Positions 1 through 12,646 of a stretch of 64,000 nt of DNA are shown piece after piece. The stretch comes from Drosophila miranda (Eukaryota; Arthropoda; Insecta; Diptera; Drosophilidae). How positions within the stretch are numbered: the first letter of the stretch is position 1; every line of letters starts with the position of its first letter. The DNA is taken from assembly GCF_003369915.1 (NCBI RefSeq), contig NC_046675.1, positions 26,474,001 to 26,538,000 on the forward strand. The letters run 5' to 3'. The translations under genes and the position numbers were made by a program. The notes beneath the pieces were generated by a model. The model had not been told where the DNA came from, did no database searches, and was given only the letters and a program-made list of their open reading frames with translations.

Positions 1-1082
1 CACGGATTGGGACGGCGACGCCGCCACAAACCAGAGTAACTTACATTTGCCAGCGCCATTTCAAACTCGAGAGACTGCAGCAGCTCCTTCTTGGCCTGTT
101 CTTTTTTGGCGCCGAAAAGCACAGCAATGTCCACCATATACTCGTAGTAGGCCGTAACCAAGGTCTCATTGAATCCCTTGACCAGATACTCGCGACTGAG
201 GGCCAGCGCTGACTGATCAAGCTGCAATTCAGAGAAAGTCCTCAGTTATAGATCATTCCAGAGGTTATTTCGTTACCGACATCTATCAATCGCTTTGTGC
301 TGTTCTGAAGATCCACTCCGATGGAAAAGTCAATGATGTAGTCCATGCTGAAGCCGGCGTTTCGGAATTTCTTGACCTGCTCTTGCCAGCTCCAGGTGTT
401 ATCCGCGTTCCAGGCCTCGCCCTTTAGCAGTGGCCAACCGCCCAGGGACTCGGCCATCCTGGTGATGGGTTCAGCGCCCCGAGACTCGATGAGAGCTGTG
501 GAAGAGGATCAAACGTTACTACCATTAATATCCACTCTGGAGAATCTACTGGTCCACTCACTCTTGTTCATGCACGCCTTGTACAACAGATTGGGCAGAC
601 GGAAGTGCTTGGGCTCCGTGTCCGGGCGGTCCGCGGTGATGATCTCCTTCAGCTGCTCCTGCAGCTTGTCCGAAATGACAGAGAACGTGCTGATGGCCAC
701 CTTGTCATCGGGTATGTTCTCCTCCTCGATGTAGGTGCCGCAGGCGAACTCGTAGAAGTTGTCACACGGCTCCACCTCGGGCTTCATCTTCCGCAGCACA
801 GTCGAGGCCGTGTGGATGCACTCCCGGCTGAGGCAGGCATTATCCATCTCCGACTTTCCCTTGACCGGAGCCACCGGCACCTGGTTCATGCTGGTGGTAT
901 CCCCATGCAAGGCCGTGGCTTTTGGGGTCTCGCCCCCGTCCGTTCCCATGTTGTTGCCCCTCGACCTGAGAACATCGTTCAGCCAAAGACCCAAGACGGC
1001 TGCTGCCACCACGAACAGAATGCTGCTGACAATCAGGAGGCTTCTCTCCAACTTGGTGCGTCGTCGCCACCAGCTTGGATTC
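1..1082 (-). CDS. Nep2: Neprilysin-like M13 zinc metallopeptidase (Nep2-like), N-terminal part, partial
   Basis: M13-family membrane endopeptidase, which cleaves small extracellular peptides. Three exons can be read on the minus strand: 1082-562, 495-281 and 221-45. All have GT-AG borders and phases that join, with introns of 66 and 59 bases; the donor at 43-44 leads out of the window. The first visible exon reads NPSWWRRRTKLERSLLIV followed by a hydrophobic stretch, a type II signal-anchor. An acidic/Ser-rich spacer comes next, then the M13_N hallmark cysteines, CxxxxC and the segment PCDNFYEFACGTYIEEE. Exon 2 begins with TLIESRGAEPITRMAESLGG, typical of the family. The HExxH catalytic site lies beyond the left edge. 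The exon with the initiator ATG was not found; the acceptor at 1083-1084 shows it lies upstream. The symbol rests on family resemblance plus the neighbouring tacc; another neprilysin paralogue is possible. Confidence 0.85.
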
Positions 1083-4000
1083 CTATAAACGAGGGAGGAT
1101 GTATATGTAATTGAATCGGATCGAAGCTTCTTTGCCTCTGCTCCACAGTCTGCTCCACACTACAAAGGTTTAAGGAAACTGTCACCGAGAAGACACGATC
1201 TGGTTATTTAGCTCTGATAGCCGCCCTATCACTAATTTCTTCGTGGATTTTCATAGTAGTGTTTGTACTTATCAGTAAAGAAATTTTAAGAAGGTTCGGT
1301 TCCACTGATCCTCTATGGCTTAGACTGCGCTTGAGTAGCTGTCCAAATACGACAGCGCTAAGAACTTTGCGATAAAATGTGGGATACAATAAGTTCTTAA
1401 TGTGGCGTGGCAATCGATCCAATGAAATGCTCAGACCTCAAATCTGCTGTTCAGTGTAATTGTTGGGCTCACTTCCGATTTTTCAATGGATCTGCCTTCC
1501 TGACTTCCCGCAACCACCTGGCGCACTCGGCCTGGCAAATTGGTGGCTATAACGAGTGCTGTTTTTTGTTGTTCAACTGGTTAAATTTTGTGCGCACAAG
1601 TCTAAAGAGTCATTTCAGCCAGCCACTCTGCTGGTGCTACGGGTAGTTACGACATATGAATTTTGTACACTATTTTAATATTTTGCTGATTTACTGGCAC
1701 ACGAACGCACACCCAGACCAAATACCCAGCGAAGCTCCCACCAAAAACCGGCACCCACACCCACACCCACACCAACACCCACACCGCAGACACACACGCT
1801 CGGAGTCAGTGTCGGGCTTATATGGATGAAGCTTTTTTAATGTTAAACCATTTCCGTGGTCAAAGTGTAAGTAGATCAAAAAATAAAAACTGAAAACTGA
1901 TGAATTTTTGCACGCTTCAATTACTGCTGAAATTGTAAAATAATAACACAAAAGTAATGGCTGGACCAGCAGCGAAGATGCTTTTAATGAGCGATTAAGT
2001 CACGGGCAGTAAATGCGTTTACTGGCCACTACTGGCCACGATTACGGGAGAAAGGTCAGGTCAGGCTCGATGAACAGTAGCCGTAGCCCACAGATATCGC
2101 ATTCTGCGAGATTTATGTACATCCGAAAATTCACGCAAAATTTTCCACCAATGTTAAAGCAATTATCTGGGTTAATGTGCCTGAACTTTTTCAATCCAAA
2201 GCCACAAAAAAGGGAATGAATAAATAAAATATATCCATCTATACTAAACATATGTATGTATATTACGAGTATGTATAAGTATGTATGTGTGCGTGAGGCG
2301 CTCTTGAAAGTTTCCATATAAGTTTATTGTGGAATTTGGCAAACGGATTTACATATTTGATTTGTTTTCAGCATTTATCAAATATTTTGACAGTACATAG
2401 TATATCTTATTTATTCGGTTTTCTTATTCCATTCTCAATTGCATACTCAAGTTTCGTCGACTTAATGAATTCTACTCCAGCAAAGATTACCGAAAGAACT
2501 GGTTAATATGTCGAAATTTTAAGAAAAGAATGCCAATCAATTAACCAGTTTTGTAAATTATATTACCAATTTTTAACAGTTGCAATCGATTGCAGCTAAT
2601 GATGCGAAATTTACAAAGTTGAACGACATTTTCAGCTCGGCTGGGCCCCAGATCCGAGAGTGTGTTCTCATTGAGTGGGTTTCCGTCCTACTGATAGCTC
2701 CCGAGCTCTCGGAGCATACTAACACAGAAACATGCTAAATAAACAGAGTGAGCAGGCGGTGAATAAGCAGAAACGATGAGATGAGGGTCTTATCGAAACT
2801 TGAGTACCCTTTCTCATGTTGCAGTTAAAGATAATCTTCACAATAATCTTGTATAATCCCTCACACCTGTCGATTCCGTTTGCCGAATATGATAGATGAT
2901 TATCGATCATATCCCGAGATTGCTAAGCTCAGAGCTTCCCCAATTAGCCGAGAATCGTGCCGTCATTCCTCGATGTCTGGCGGCATTTCCTTAAGGCAGC
3001 TCTCCCCCAATCACATGCGAAGATCACGACCGACGACCGACGACCGACACCAGAGCCCAAGAAGCTGTATCCCATTATGCAACTTGCACCCGATCCCACA
3101 CCCGAGCCCACACCCGAACCCCACCCGAACCCGGGCCTAACTTTAGCTTAACTTTTGCATTCCCATGGACGCTGTGTCGCGCCTTATCAGGGATTGCGAT
3201 GGATGCCCAGATGCATTCATGCAGATGAGAGATATCTCTCACTGATGAATACACAAGTGTTACCAACTTTATGTAAGTGGCAGCTGCTGGACGATGCTGG
3301 GGTGCGAGGAGGTGTTCTGGTACGGTACCCCGGGGCTCCGGCAGGGTCCATGTCAATAGGTCGGGCAGTTTGAAGCGCAGCCCTCCTTTTGTCTATCATC
3401 TCATCTCTGCGTCTTGTCGGCGGACGAGTTGCGTTGCCCAATAAATGTGTCAAGTGCAGGCGGTGTGCTTTTGCCATTGACGTGGCAACAACATTGGCGT
3501 CACCCACACGCTCACACGTGACTCGCACACACGCAAAGATATAGATACTTACATATATATATCTAGATACGTACATACATAGGTATGTAAGTATATTTGA
3601 ATCTGTGTGCGTTGTGAGTTGTGCGTTGTGCGAGTGACGTTTGGCAACTTTTTGACGCTCATGGGCTCCGGGGCTGTGTGTTTTTATTGTTTTGCCTTTT
3701 AATATGTTTTTGATAGTTTCTGGTGTCCGTTGGCTCTGTCTTTATTAACATTCAAAGCTTGGATTGACAGCCCAGACATTTTTGCAATATTATCTATATT
3801 TTCTTTTCCCTAATGCAGCCCCATTACATAAAGTATTTGGAAATTCCGCTTCCTTTTGGGCCATTTGCACATTAATGAACGTGCACTAGCACCTCGGGAC
3901 AATGTTGGAAGTATAATAGCTAATATGATAAAATTATGTTTCCAATATGAAGCTTACTTTCTTTGACACTAGAGCATGACCCTTCCTTGCCCCATATCTT

Positions 4001-4696
4001 CCAAAGATTGAGGAATTACCAGATGGATGTCCCTCCAGACATTTGAAGCATTGCATTTTCATTCCAAAACCTCTGCTTTACAAATTTGTAAGTCGAATTT
4101 CCAACATTTTATACTCGTACAATTTCCCCGTATACTCGTACAATGTGATATAGCTAGAGCTACTCCACTCCGTAATAGAGCAAGTTAGCTGCAGCATGAC
4201 GCTTATGACATAGTTAGCAATTGTTAGGGAACGAATTTGAATTTATTGTTAAAATAATCTACTGTTCGATATTCAATGAGGGCCACAGGCAGGCTTTAGC
4301 GAAGTTTTAACTTTCGTTCGTTGCGGCTCTGCAATCGCAACTCATTCGTAAATCATAGAGATCCTAAACGTAATGGACGTAAGTTTATCCGTAGGCACGT
4401 GTAAGCGTTTCTCCTCAACCGCTTTCCCAGTCCGGAATTCGCATAGTTTTGGGGTTTTATTGGCTGTCGTTGTACTTTGTCGTAATGCCCAGGCCCCCAA
4501 AGAAAATGCTGCGACAAATTGCCTTTCAAGTGTTAATTTGTGCCACAGACACAATTACCTAATACATTTTAATTTCGTTTTGTGAGAGATGCGACTAAGC
4601 TTCTGTGGCTCCGAGACTTGCCCGAATCTGTTCGCGTTTAATTGCCCAACGAAAAGCTGTCATATCTTTTAACTGAGTCGCTCCCCAGTGAGAGTG

Positions 4697-4731
4697 AATC
4701 TGTATCTGTATCTGTATCTGTATCTGTATCT
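4697..4731. repeat. Hexanucleotide microsatellite (ATCTGT)n
   Basis: About six tandem copies of a six-base unit reading ATCTGT are seen directly, degenerating into ATCTAC/ATCTAT on the right side. There is no coding overlap. Confidence 0.85.
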
Positions 4732-5344
4732 ACATCTATATCTAGATATATCTGTGGCATCTGTGTGGTGTGCGCTCATTAAGATGTCAGGGATTGCAAC
4801 TGAGACGCATTTGGCCGGAGCGAAACCCAATTTCAATCCAAAATCTAGATAAATGAGAAGCACAAGAGATATGCAGCTATCCATATGTATGTCTATATCT
4901 GATTTCTATGCAAATCCGTTGGGGTGGGGTCCAAGCTTTCTCTTTTGTCAGGCTTAAACTTGAACTTGGTCCCAAAGTGGATTTCTTGTATATGGATTGA
5001 TCTTTTGGTTGGAGAGAAAAATGTGAAAAATGGCAACAGGACCTAAGACCCAACACGTAACAGCAAACGGCCAAGAGGCAAGAGGCAAGAGCTAAGAGAC
5101 CACGACAAACCTCTCGAAATCTATTTATCAGCAGGAAGAGTGCAATTTGCCGCAGCAGGAAGAAATCAGCGACAATGCAATTTGCCTAGTGCCTTGCCGG
5201 GCCATTTAATTTGCTACCTTTAATGGGGCTCAGCTCAGGGCAGGAAAAGCCAACGGAAGCCTCTCTGGAAGCGCCACAGAGAAATGCCAGCAAAATGCAG
5301 TCCACGGAGGATGCTCAGGAGGGAGATATATGTAGGAGTAGGAG

Positions 5345-5385
5345 CGGTAGTGGGTAGTGGGTAGTGGGTAGCGGGTAGCGGTGCA
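5345..5385. repeat. GGGTAGT/GGGTAGC heptamer array
   Basis: Five to six tandem heptamers of the form AGTGGGT then AGCGGGT are seen directly in non-coding DNA. Confidence 0.8.
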
Positions 5386-8300
5386 GAATGTGAATGCTGA
5401 TGGACTAAGGAAAGGGAAAATAAGACACAACAACCGCGGGGCCCGACGTTGATTGAATTGCCGTTGCCACGGCTGTGGCCACTGGCAAGGCCACCTAATT
5501 ACCGTTATGTGGCAGGATTGCCAACAACTTGTCGGCCGCGCCACCAAGGTTGCCAGATGTCGAAAAGTTGCGTTTTGCATGCTAACATAATGAAAATTAT
5601 CATATTGTATTGGAAGGGTGCCCAAAACGCAGACACGCAATACACTGGAGATATTGGCACATGATAATGATAAGTAATATGTACAATAGCATAGCATACG
5701 AGTTGTCAACAATAGCCCCAAGTTCAATTAATTGATATGCACTACGCATCGTCCGTTGTCAGCGAAATGGTGTGTCCACCTATTTTCAGGGTTTGACCTC
5801 AAATTTATGAATATAATCATAGGGAGTACTGGTTCGTTTAATAACTGTTATCGAGAGAGACACAACGTGCGGGAGTGGGACTGAGTGGTACAACCGATCG
5901 TCAACTCATTTAAAATCAAGAAGTCAAAAGACATGAAACTGTTCTCAAGCGATCCTCATATCACCTGACTAGCGGCACGTTCTCAGGTTCCATCGACCCC
6001 CGCATTAGCCATAACAATTACACACCCACACCCACACAGGCGTATTTCCTCAAGCACTTCAAAACCCCAAAGCCAACATCGTCATCAATCACTGAAGAGA
6101 CAAATAAGAAAATAATTGACATTTTATTATGTGGAAAATGAGTAATAAGGCCGCTTATAAAAATAAAGGAGGAAAAACAAGTCAAAGACCGGGCCATTAC
6201 GTGGACTACACGCTCTAAAATCTTGTCGAATTACCAAGAATTATTCTTGAAATTAAACCGACTGTTGGCCTCATTCTCATTTTCAGCGACTCACGTACGG
6301 TTCATAAGGAAGCGATACGATTAGCCCGCCATCGCCCTCCGTCAGACCACAGGTTCTGAATGCCTCCGTAAATTACAGATCTTGTGAAATTCAAAGAAGA
6401 CAGCAGTCGAGGAAGAGCTGGAAAGAGGATAACATGATTTATTGGGTACGATTCATGGCCAAAACGTGCTTACTGATGGAATTTGTCAGCCAACCAGAAG
6501 AGATCCGCCCTACCAGATCACCACCTGCCATCTTATCTACAGTATTTCGATTGAGGCATACTCGTAAGCATACTCTAGAGTCCAACCAAAAAGAAAGTGT
6601 CGATCACAGAAAAACCAAAGACCTCTGGGGTTCATAGCCATTTCGTAACCCAATGGAACTGACCGCGACGATTACATATGTACATACACACGCGTACTTC
6701 TGAGCTGTGGCCACGAACAATTCAAAAGGGAAAGGTCAGTTATTATTTCTGTGCATGTACATGCTCGATGGCGGTGGGTGCTCTTAACCACAGACTTCAC
6801 TTCACCTTCAGAAGACGTAAGAAAAAATAAAATGAAAAGCCAAGAAAACGCAGCCAGTCGGCCGCACGGCCAAAACATTGCTGACCATAATCGGAGTTGC
6901 ACTTAAAGGTCTGCGTGCATTTAATTATGCACTTGGAGCAAATAGCTGCCAAACAGAACCACAAACAAAACAGTCAACTAGTCATAGTCCGCTAAAGGCT
7001 TTAGTTCTTGGCTGATTTCTCAGCTCAAGTCAACTCATTGTCTGCCCCAAATTCCACACAAAAACACTTAGGAAAAAATAAAGAAACTCATTCAGAATTA
7101 GTCAAATAGTCGAAACCGGTAAGGCAATCGACTCTAAAGGTGTGATTTTTGGTTGTGTTTTTTTTTTTTTGTTCTTTTAGGGGACGGAGGGGTCCACAAT
7201 GCCTTTTATTGTTGAGAGTTTTTTTTCTCTGAAATCGAGCCCGAGAGATATGGAGACGACCTTTTTTTAGGCACCAAAAACCAACCAACAAACAACAAAA
7301 AATACGAACAAAATGTTAAGCTTACGTAATTTTGACCTACAAATTTTCGCATAAATAAAGCACGCAAAAACATAAATCTTTTCATTCCGCCGTAAATATA
7401 GACATAACTTTTATGTTTATAAGTAACAAAAATAACTGATCTCCTGGGGAAAAGGTATTTAAAGACGATAAGCAAAGTCGCGTATTCATGCGGTGTGGTA
7501 TTATACGATCGGTTTCGAGTTTCGAGAGGATGCCATGGCGGTGGAGTTCAGCAAGAGTTTGGGATCTTCTGTAAATATTTTCTGTTTGCGCATTGAATAA
7601 TTTAATTTGAGGCCCATTAGCGAGACAATAGAAATGCTGTTAAGATGATTCATAAACGGATGGATGGATAACTAGGAAACACTCGACTCGTAGGTTCTCC
7701 ACCAAAGACAATGCACTACAGTCAGCAGCAGTAGTAGCAGTGGGAACAAAATCTGTAAATTGTATGTTACGAGTGCCCTTAACTAATTCTACACACGCGT
7801 TGCAGCAAATAAATAAATGTTCCTAATTACAGGCTCCGACTGGGTATCGAAGGTAATGGAAACCGCCCTGAACGTTTCCTACAAACTAAAATCAGTCGCC
7901 CAGAAGAAGTTGAATGAATGGAATTTGAAAAATTAGTTGAAACGCTAATGAATTGACTTTTTTCGGAGAGCGAGCCCATTTCATCTTAGTTGAGTGAACC
8001 TGATTAACACCGAACCGATCCCCAAATGAACTGGGGCCCCCACTGAAAACACGTTTTTCGAATTTTCATCGACAAAAATTGAATCAAAATAAAAGCAAAG
8101 CCAAAGACAAAGATTTGCCGGCTGCTGGCTCTGTCATTGCCACTGCCGGAATCCGTAAGACAGACGAAACGTGTTTTCAATAAACATGCGCAACTTTCTT
8201 TTTCCGATGCGTCCATATAAAATATGTACATATTCGTGTGAATTTAGGGTGGCGGCTAGTGAAACTTATGTTATGGGTGGCGGGGATCGAGAAACTTATA

Positions 8301-10271
8301 GTGTGGAAGAGCCAGAAGCAAACATGTACTTTATATTTTATAGGGGGAGAATATGGAAGAACTTATGGATAGGCATTATGGGACGTACTGGGAAGGAGTG
8401 ACTGGAGCTGTAATATTAACAAAGATAAACTTACTTAATGACTGTTTGCATGTCGGCCGTTTAGCTGTTTAACAATGTTTAATGTACGACGCGACTAGTT
8501 TGCCTAATATTTGTATCTTGTAGTTAACGAGACGCTGCTAAACTGTTAAAAATAGATTAATTGTATTTAGTAAACACTTGAACTGAAACTCAAACTTAAA
8601 ATCTAAATGGTTGTAAGCGTCACAAGCGCACAGTCGATTTCTTCATTTACTCGTTTCTTTGTTTTTGTTTTTTTATTTATTCGACTATTTAGCAAGCAAA
8701 TTTAGATTTACACTGGGCTCTTTAGCTTAAAATTTGGAATAAACTCTCAAACGTATATATTTTCACCCACTCAACGATTTTTAGTAGACTCGACACGGCC
8801 GACAAGCGACGACCAACTGTGGTCTGTCGTGCCCAAACGCCTCTATATAAAAACAAAAGCGTGAGCCCGTTTTCCCCCATTGATGGAGCTTGGATACTCT
8901 ATCGACATGACTCTGATGTCTGCTCGACAAAGCGGTTGGAAACGAATTCTTGTATTAAGAATCCATAAAAAAATAATCTTTTTAAAACATCATGTTTTAG
9001 ATCATTGGTTGGCAATGTAGTTTGGACAATAATTATAATTTATATTTTAAAAATCACACAATACAAATTATCTTTAAGTCCTAAGGAAACTCTTCGTTGA
9101 TAATAACTATTTAAGTAAATAAATATTACTAATTAGCCAATTATCCATCTATATCCGTACCAACAAACATATTAAACTTGTTTCAAGTTAAAAAAAGTAT
9201 TTTTTTATGAAAATATAGTCCAGAATCCCATTTCGAGTACACTATTTTAGTTCGTTGAAGTTTTTGGAAAATACTCCAATCAACAAGAATATATATACAT
9301 ATTTTCCTAGCGTCTTATTATGAATAATATTCTTGAATCTGGAAATCGATAGATATAATTATTCTTAAAGGCCTCTCTTGGTATTTTTGTGCGGCTATTT
9401 TAAGTGGATGATATTTTTGACTATACAAATAATCATTATTTTCGGTCAGAACATAAACATAACATAAACTGGATAAAACGTTACTTTTTTGGATTCACCA
9501 AAGCTGAGCTTTGCCCTCTTCATTACCGATTCCACATTATCTATAGACAGGGTATACATATGTATGTATGATGTCTACTGGCGACAGCGAGAGAGAGTTC
9601 TCTGGAATAAACTGTATTACCTAGTCTGGAGTTTTTATTCTTGGAAGGTGAGCACAACGTTTGCATGCGTTATCACCAAAACTCATGTAGTATGAATATG
9701 TTATTCAGAGATAAGAAAAATAACCAATTACATATAATTAGAGCTCACCGCCCATACTTCACCAATCTAGTCTTTGAATACTTATGTTAATTCACAGTGG
9801 CCAAATTTAAAAAAAATAACCGCCTGAAAGCTTAATGTTAAAGTTACGCGAATCCAGTAGCAAGTAAAAAGCATGCTATGTATAATATAACATGAATTCG
9901 TCAGTATATTTGCGGTATTTTTAAAATATATTTTATCGATAAGAAGTAAAAAAAGATTTATTTTAAAATCGATAAAATGCAAAAAAAATTAAATCGATAA
10001 AAAAAATTGAAATTTTTAAAAATTTTTCCTTTTTTCTTTGTACTTTGTCCTTACTTACTCATACATACACATATGAGCTTGAGCAAAACAAACGGAATAA
10101 GTTTGTTTACGTTTGAAGGAAGAATGGAAAAGAAAAGGAAAAAATGCTAAAATATTTGTATTATTAATTGTATTTTTTTTTTATATTGTACTGTTTTTAC
10201 AAATATAAATAAAATACAAGGAATTTAATTTTTGTGCTACGTGTTTATTGAGTCCGCCGTACAATAGTCTG

Positions 10272-10469
10272 TTAGACATGGGGCCGGTTACTTGTAATAG
10301 AGCTGCTGCTGTCGGCTGGCACTTCATAGGTCCTCTTAGGGATTAGAGGGATTAAGGATTTCTCTTCTTCGGGAGGTTTTCCTATGCATTGAAATGTCAA
10401 TTGCTGAAGATAATCCTTTTTGGCCCTGATCTTTTGGCGCTCTTTTTCGAATGAATTCATTCGGTTCAT
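10272..10469 (-). CDS. Small 65-residue protein overlapping the upstream frame by ATGA
   Basis: The frame starts at ATG 10469-10467, whose last two bases are shared with the TGA stop of the preceding frame, and ends 65 codons later. The N-terminus reads MNRMNSFEKERQKIRAKKDY, basic and probably helical, followed by GKPPEEEKSLIPLIPKRTYE, which looks like real coding sequence rather than a shadow frame. An in-frame TAA lies nine bases before the ATG, so it is not an extension of the upstream frame. A minus-strand AATAAA at 10249-10244 suggests that both frames share one 3' end. No domain is recognised. It could be the second cistron of a dicistronic mRNA, the result of a frameshift, or a retained intron of an alternatively spliced gene. 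Confidence 0.45.
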   Translation of the reverse strand: MNRMNSFEKERQKIRAKKDYLQQLTFQCIGKPPEEEKSLIPLIPKRTYEVPADSSSSITSNRPHV

Positions 10470-10963
10470 CTTGGCTTACCTGAGCGCCTCTTGCTGCGGG
10501 CAAGGGCCGGAGAGAGCCCAGACATAGGCGGCGGCATGGGCCGTACCACCTTGGATACTGTCGCCGGTACTGATGCTGGCGGTGGTGTTGCCCGTGCCAC
10601 TGCCTGCGGAACAAAGTTTTCCTGGTGCATTTTGAAGCGATTTGGGATGATTTTCATGTCTTCCTGACGCTGCCGATCAATATGCTTGATGCTCTCCGCA
10701 TTGGACTCAAGGGCAGCCACCTTGGCGCACAACTTATTCTCTGGCTTCGGCTTTTGAGCCGCCACAGCGCTCTCAGCAGCCTCTCTAGAGGAGACAGCAG
10801 GCGCTGTGACAGGATGCACAGCAGAAACATGGGCTATGGGATCAAAAAAGGCAGCAATGGAATGAAAGTTAGGTGTAATATTCGACAGAAGGCGCACTCA
10901 CCTTTCGACTCCTCGGGTCTAGCTGCCAACAGTTGGCACGGAAAAAGGTGCACACGTTGCGGG
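10466..10963 (-). CDS. Unrecognised protein, 3' exons (upstream frame of a possible dicistronic pair)
   Basis: I do not recognise this family. Two exons can be read on the minus strand: 10963-10902 (62 bases) and 10833-10466, separated by a 68-base intron with GTGAGT donor and CCATAG acceptor. The first exon starts after a good pyrimidine-rich acceptor (CACTGCCATTCAG), so more coding sequence lies upstream; I could not place the start. The joined frame begins PQRVHLFPCQLLAARPEESK and continues AHVSAVHPVTAPAVSS. It contains a Lys/Glu-rich segment around KHIDRQRQEDMKIIPNRFKM, then a Pro/Ala-rich tail, and ends at the TGA at 10468-10466. The last codons overlap a strong donor-like CAG|GTAAGC near 10480. 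An alternative is therefore that this exon splices onward, for example to TTATCTTCAG near 10404, giving a 24-residue different tail. Confidence 0.5.
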
Positions 10964-12646
10964 CTGAATGGCAGTGAGAAGCACTAAAGCGAGGCGCGGG
11001 AATTCAAAGTGCGTACAAAAACGAGATGATTCGAATGGAATAAAATGGCTGTCAACTCTAAAAGGCCCGTCTGCAAACACAATCAAATCTCTACCTTAAA
11101 ATATTTGAATGTTCCCATTAAAAATCAAAATGTCTGTATTTCTTGCAATTACATATTGTATTTATTGAATTATGCAACTTGTTCGATCACTTTTACATAC
11201 ACAACATGCTCAACACATCGTCTGTCGTATGTGGAGGCATGTTTTAATACTATTTATGTGTGTATTTTTTACAGCGCATTGATATATATTACCGATTTAT
11301 TCTCAAATATCAAACAACAAACCGTACTATACTCTCCTTTCCTTTCGCAATACTCCACTTAAAAGCGCATGTGTTGTGTTATGTGTTTTCTCTACTTTAG
11401 AAAAATATATATGTATGCCATTATATATTATGAAGTAGCATTTTTTCAGATTATATGGACTGGGTACAAATTTTTGTATACAATTCTTTTTTTGTTTCTT
11501 GTGTGTTGTCTCTAAACTACATGCATTGAGGTTTGGTTTCCATTTTTCTCAACAATTTCCGTGCGATCTTATAGTTTAGTAAATGTCATAAATGGAAGTA
11601 AAATTCATCAAGAGTCAGAGGGTTTTCTTTTCGGGCGTGTGTCTCTATAAAAGCCAGCTACAATAAATATGCTCAAAACTTTAGAGTCTGTTTTTGTGTG
11701 TAATAAAGTGTTGTTCTTATTCGATTCAACTACGTTTTTTTTTTCTAATTTAAGGCAGCCTCTTCGAGAGCAAAGCAAATAAGGATTCAAGCTTCAATTG
11801 AAAACGAAATAGATCTGTATGGCTTTTTATGCATAAATAATTTGTTGCGTGTATTTTTTGTATAATTCCATTGTTTTTTACGCTTCTTCTTTTAGTACTA
11901 GTAAGTAATACAGAGTTATTCTTAATGCAACTATTACAAATTTTCATTTAAATTAAACTAAATTTAAACTTAAGCATTTAGTATAGAGCGCGCGTCAAGC
12001 GTACGCTGTTCTTTTATATGTTTCTTGTTTTATTCTGATTTAATCGATTTGCTTCCAAACAAAACAGTTCTGGGGTCGCGACAGCAGACGCAGATCTCTC
12101 CGCGCGATAATATCATAGAACAGAAATCAGTAGGCAGATTCGATAGAGAATTAGTAACATATATGTTTGGGTAGCCGGCGCACCCGTAAGGCGTCTGCGG
12201 AACACAAAGGGAACTCAATTGGGCTGCTCCGAAGCGTTTCGCTGGGTGTAAGGGGTGGAGGGCGGACTGTGTGGGTTGTGAGTGTTTGCGGGGTTAACTA
12301 AAAATCTAGAAATAGTATAATATGTTTTGTCGGATCGTTAGCCCATTGGGAATACATCATGAATTACTTCATATACAACTAAACATTATTAATTTTAATA
12401 TTCAAGTAACGAGCACACAACAGAAAAAATTAATAGAACACCATGTAATGTGGGGTTGACGGATGAAGGGTGGCGTGGCGTGGCGCGAGTTTCGGATTGA
12501 TAGACAGACATGCCACAAGATGCGAATGCGTATGCGAATGCGTTCCACTTGCCAGATGAATCCAAGTGTGTGTGTGTGTGTCTGTGTGTATGAGTGGATG
12601 TGTGTGCGCGTTTATATATATTCCAGGAAAATCCGTTGGAGAGAGT
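10964..12646. other. Gene-poor A/T-rich interval; probably tacc 3' UTR plus promoter of the 10.3-11 kb gene
   Basis: No coding region is supported. The part next to 12,646 lies directly 3' of the tacc stop codon and is probably its 3' UTR. It is A/T-rich, with a (GT)n run near 12,568-12,605 on the plus strand. No tRNA-like or other structured RNA was recognised. Confidence 0.4.

Larger units (their letters stand above)
1083..10229. other. Long non-coding stretch upstream of the neprilysin gene
   Basis: I see no convincing gene here. Open frames are short and compositionally poor, and none shows a recognisable domain. It probably holds the first intron, 5' exon and promoter of the neprilysin gene, whose first exon must lie to the right of 1082. 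Visible sequence features are short C/A-rich minisatellites (about 1751-1790 and 3085-3140), a hexanucleotide array near 4697-4731, a GGGTAGT-like array near 5345-5385, and A/T-rich DNA from about 8.9 to 10.2 kb. Confidence 0.5.

Noticed and set aside
605..1114. Plus-strand open frame of 169 codons across the neprilysin exon
   Set aside because: It is the antisense shadow of a G/C-rich coding exon; splice phases and the conserved M13 motifs are on the minus strand.
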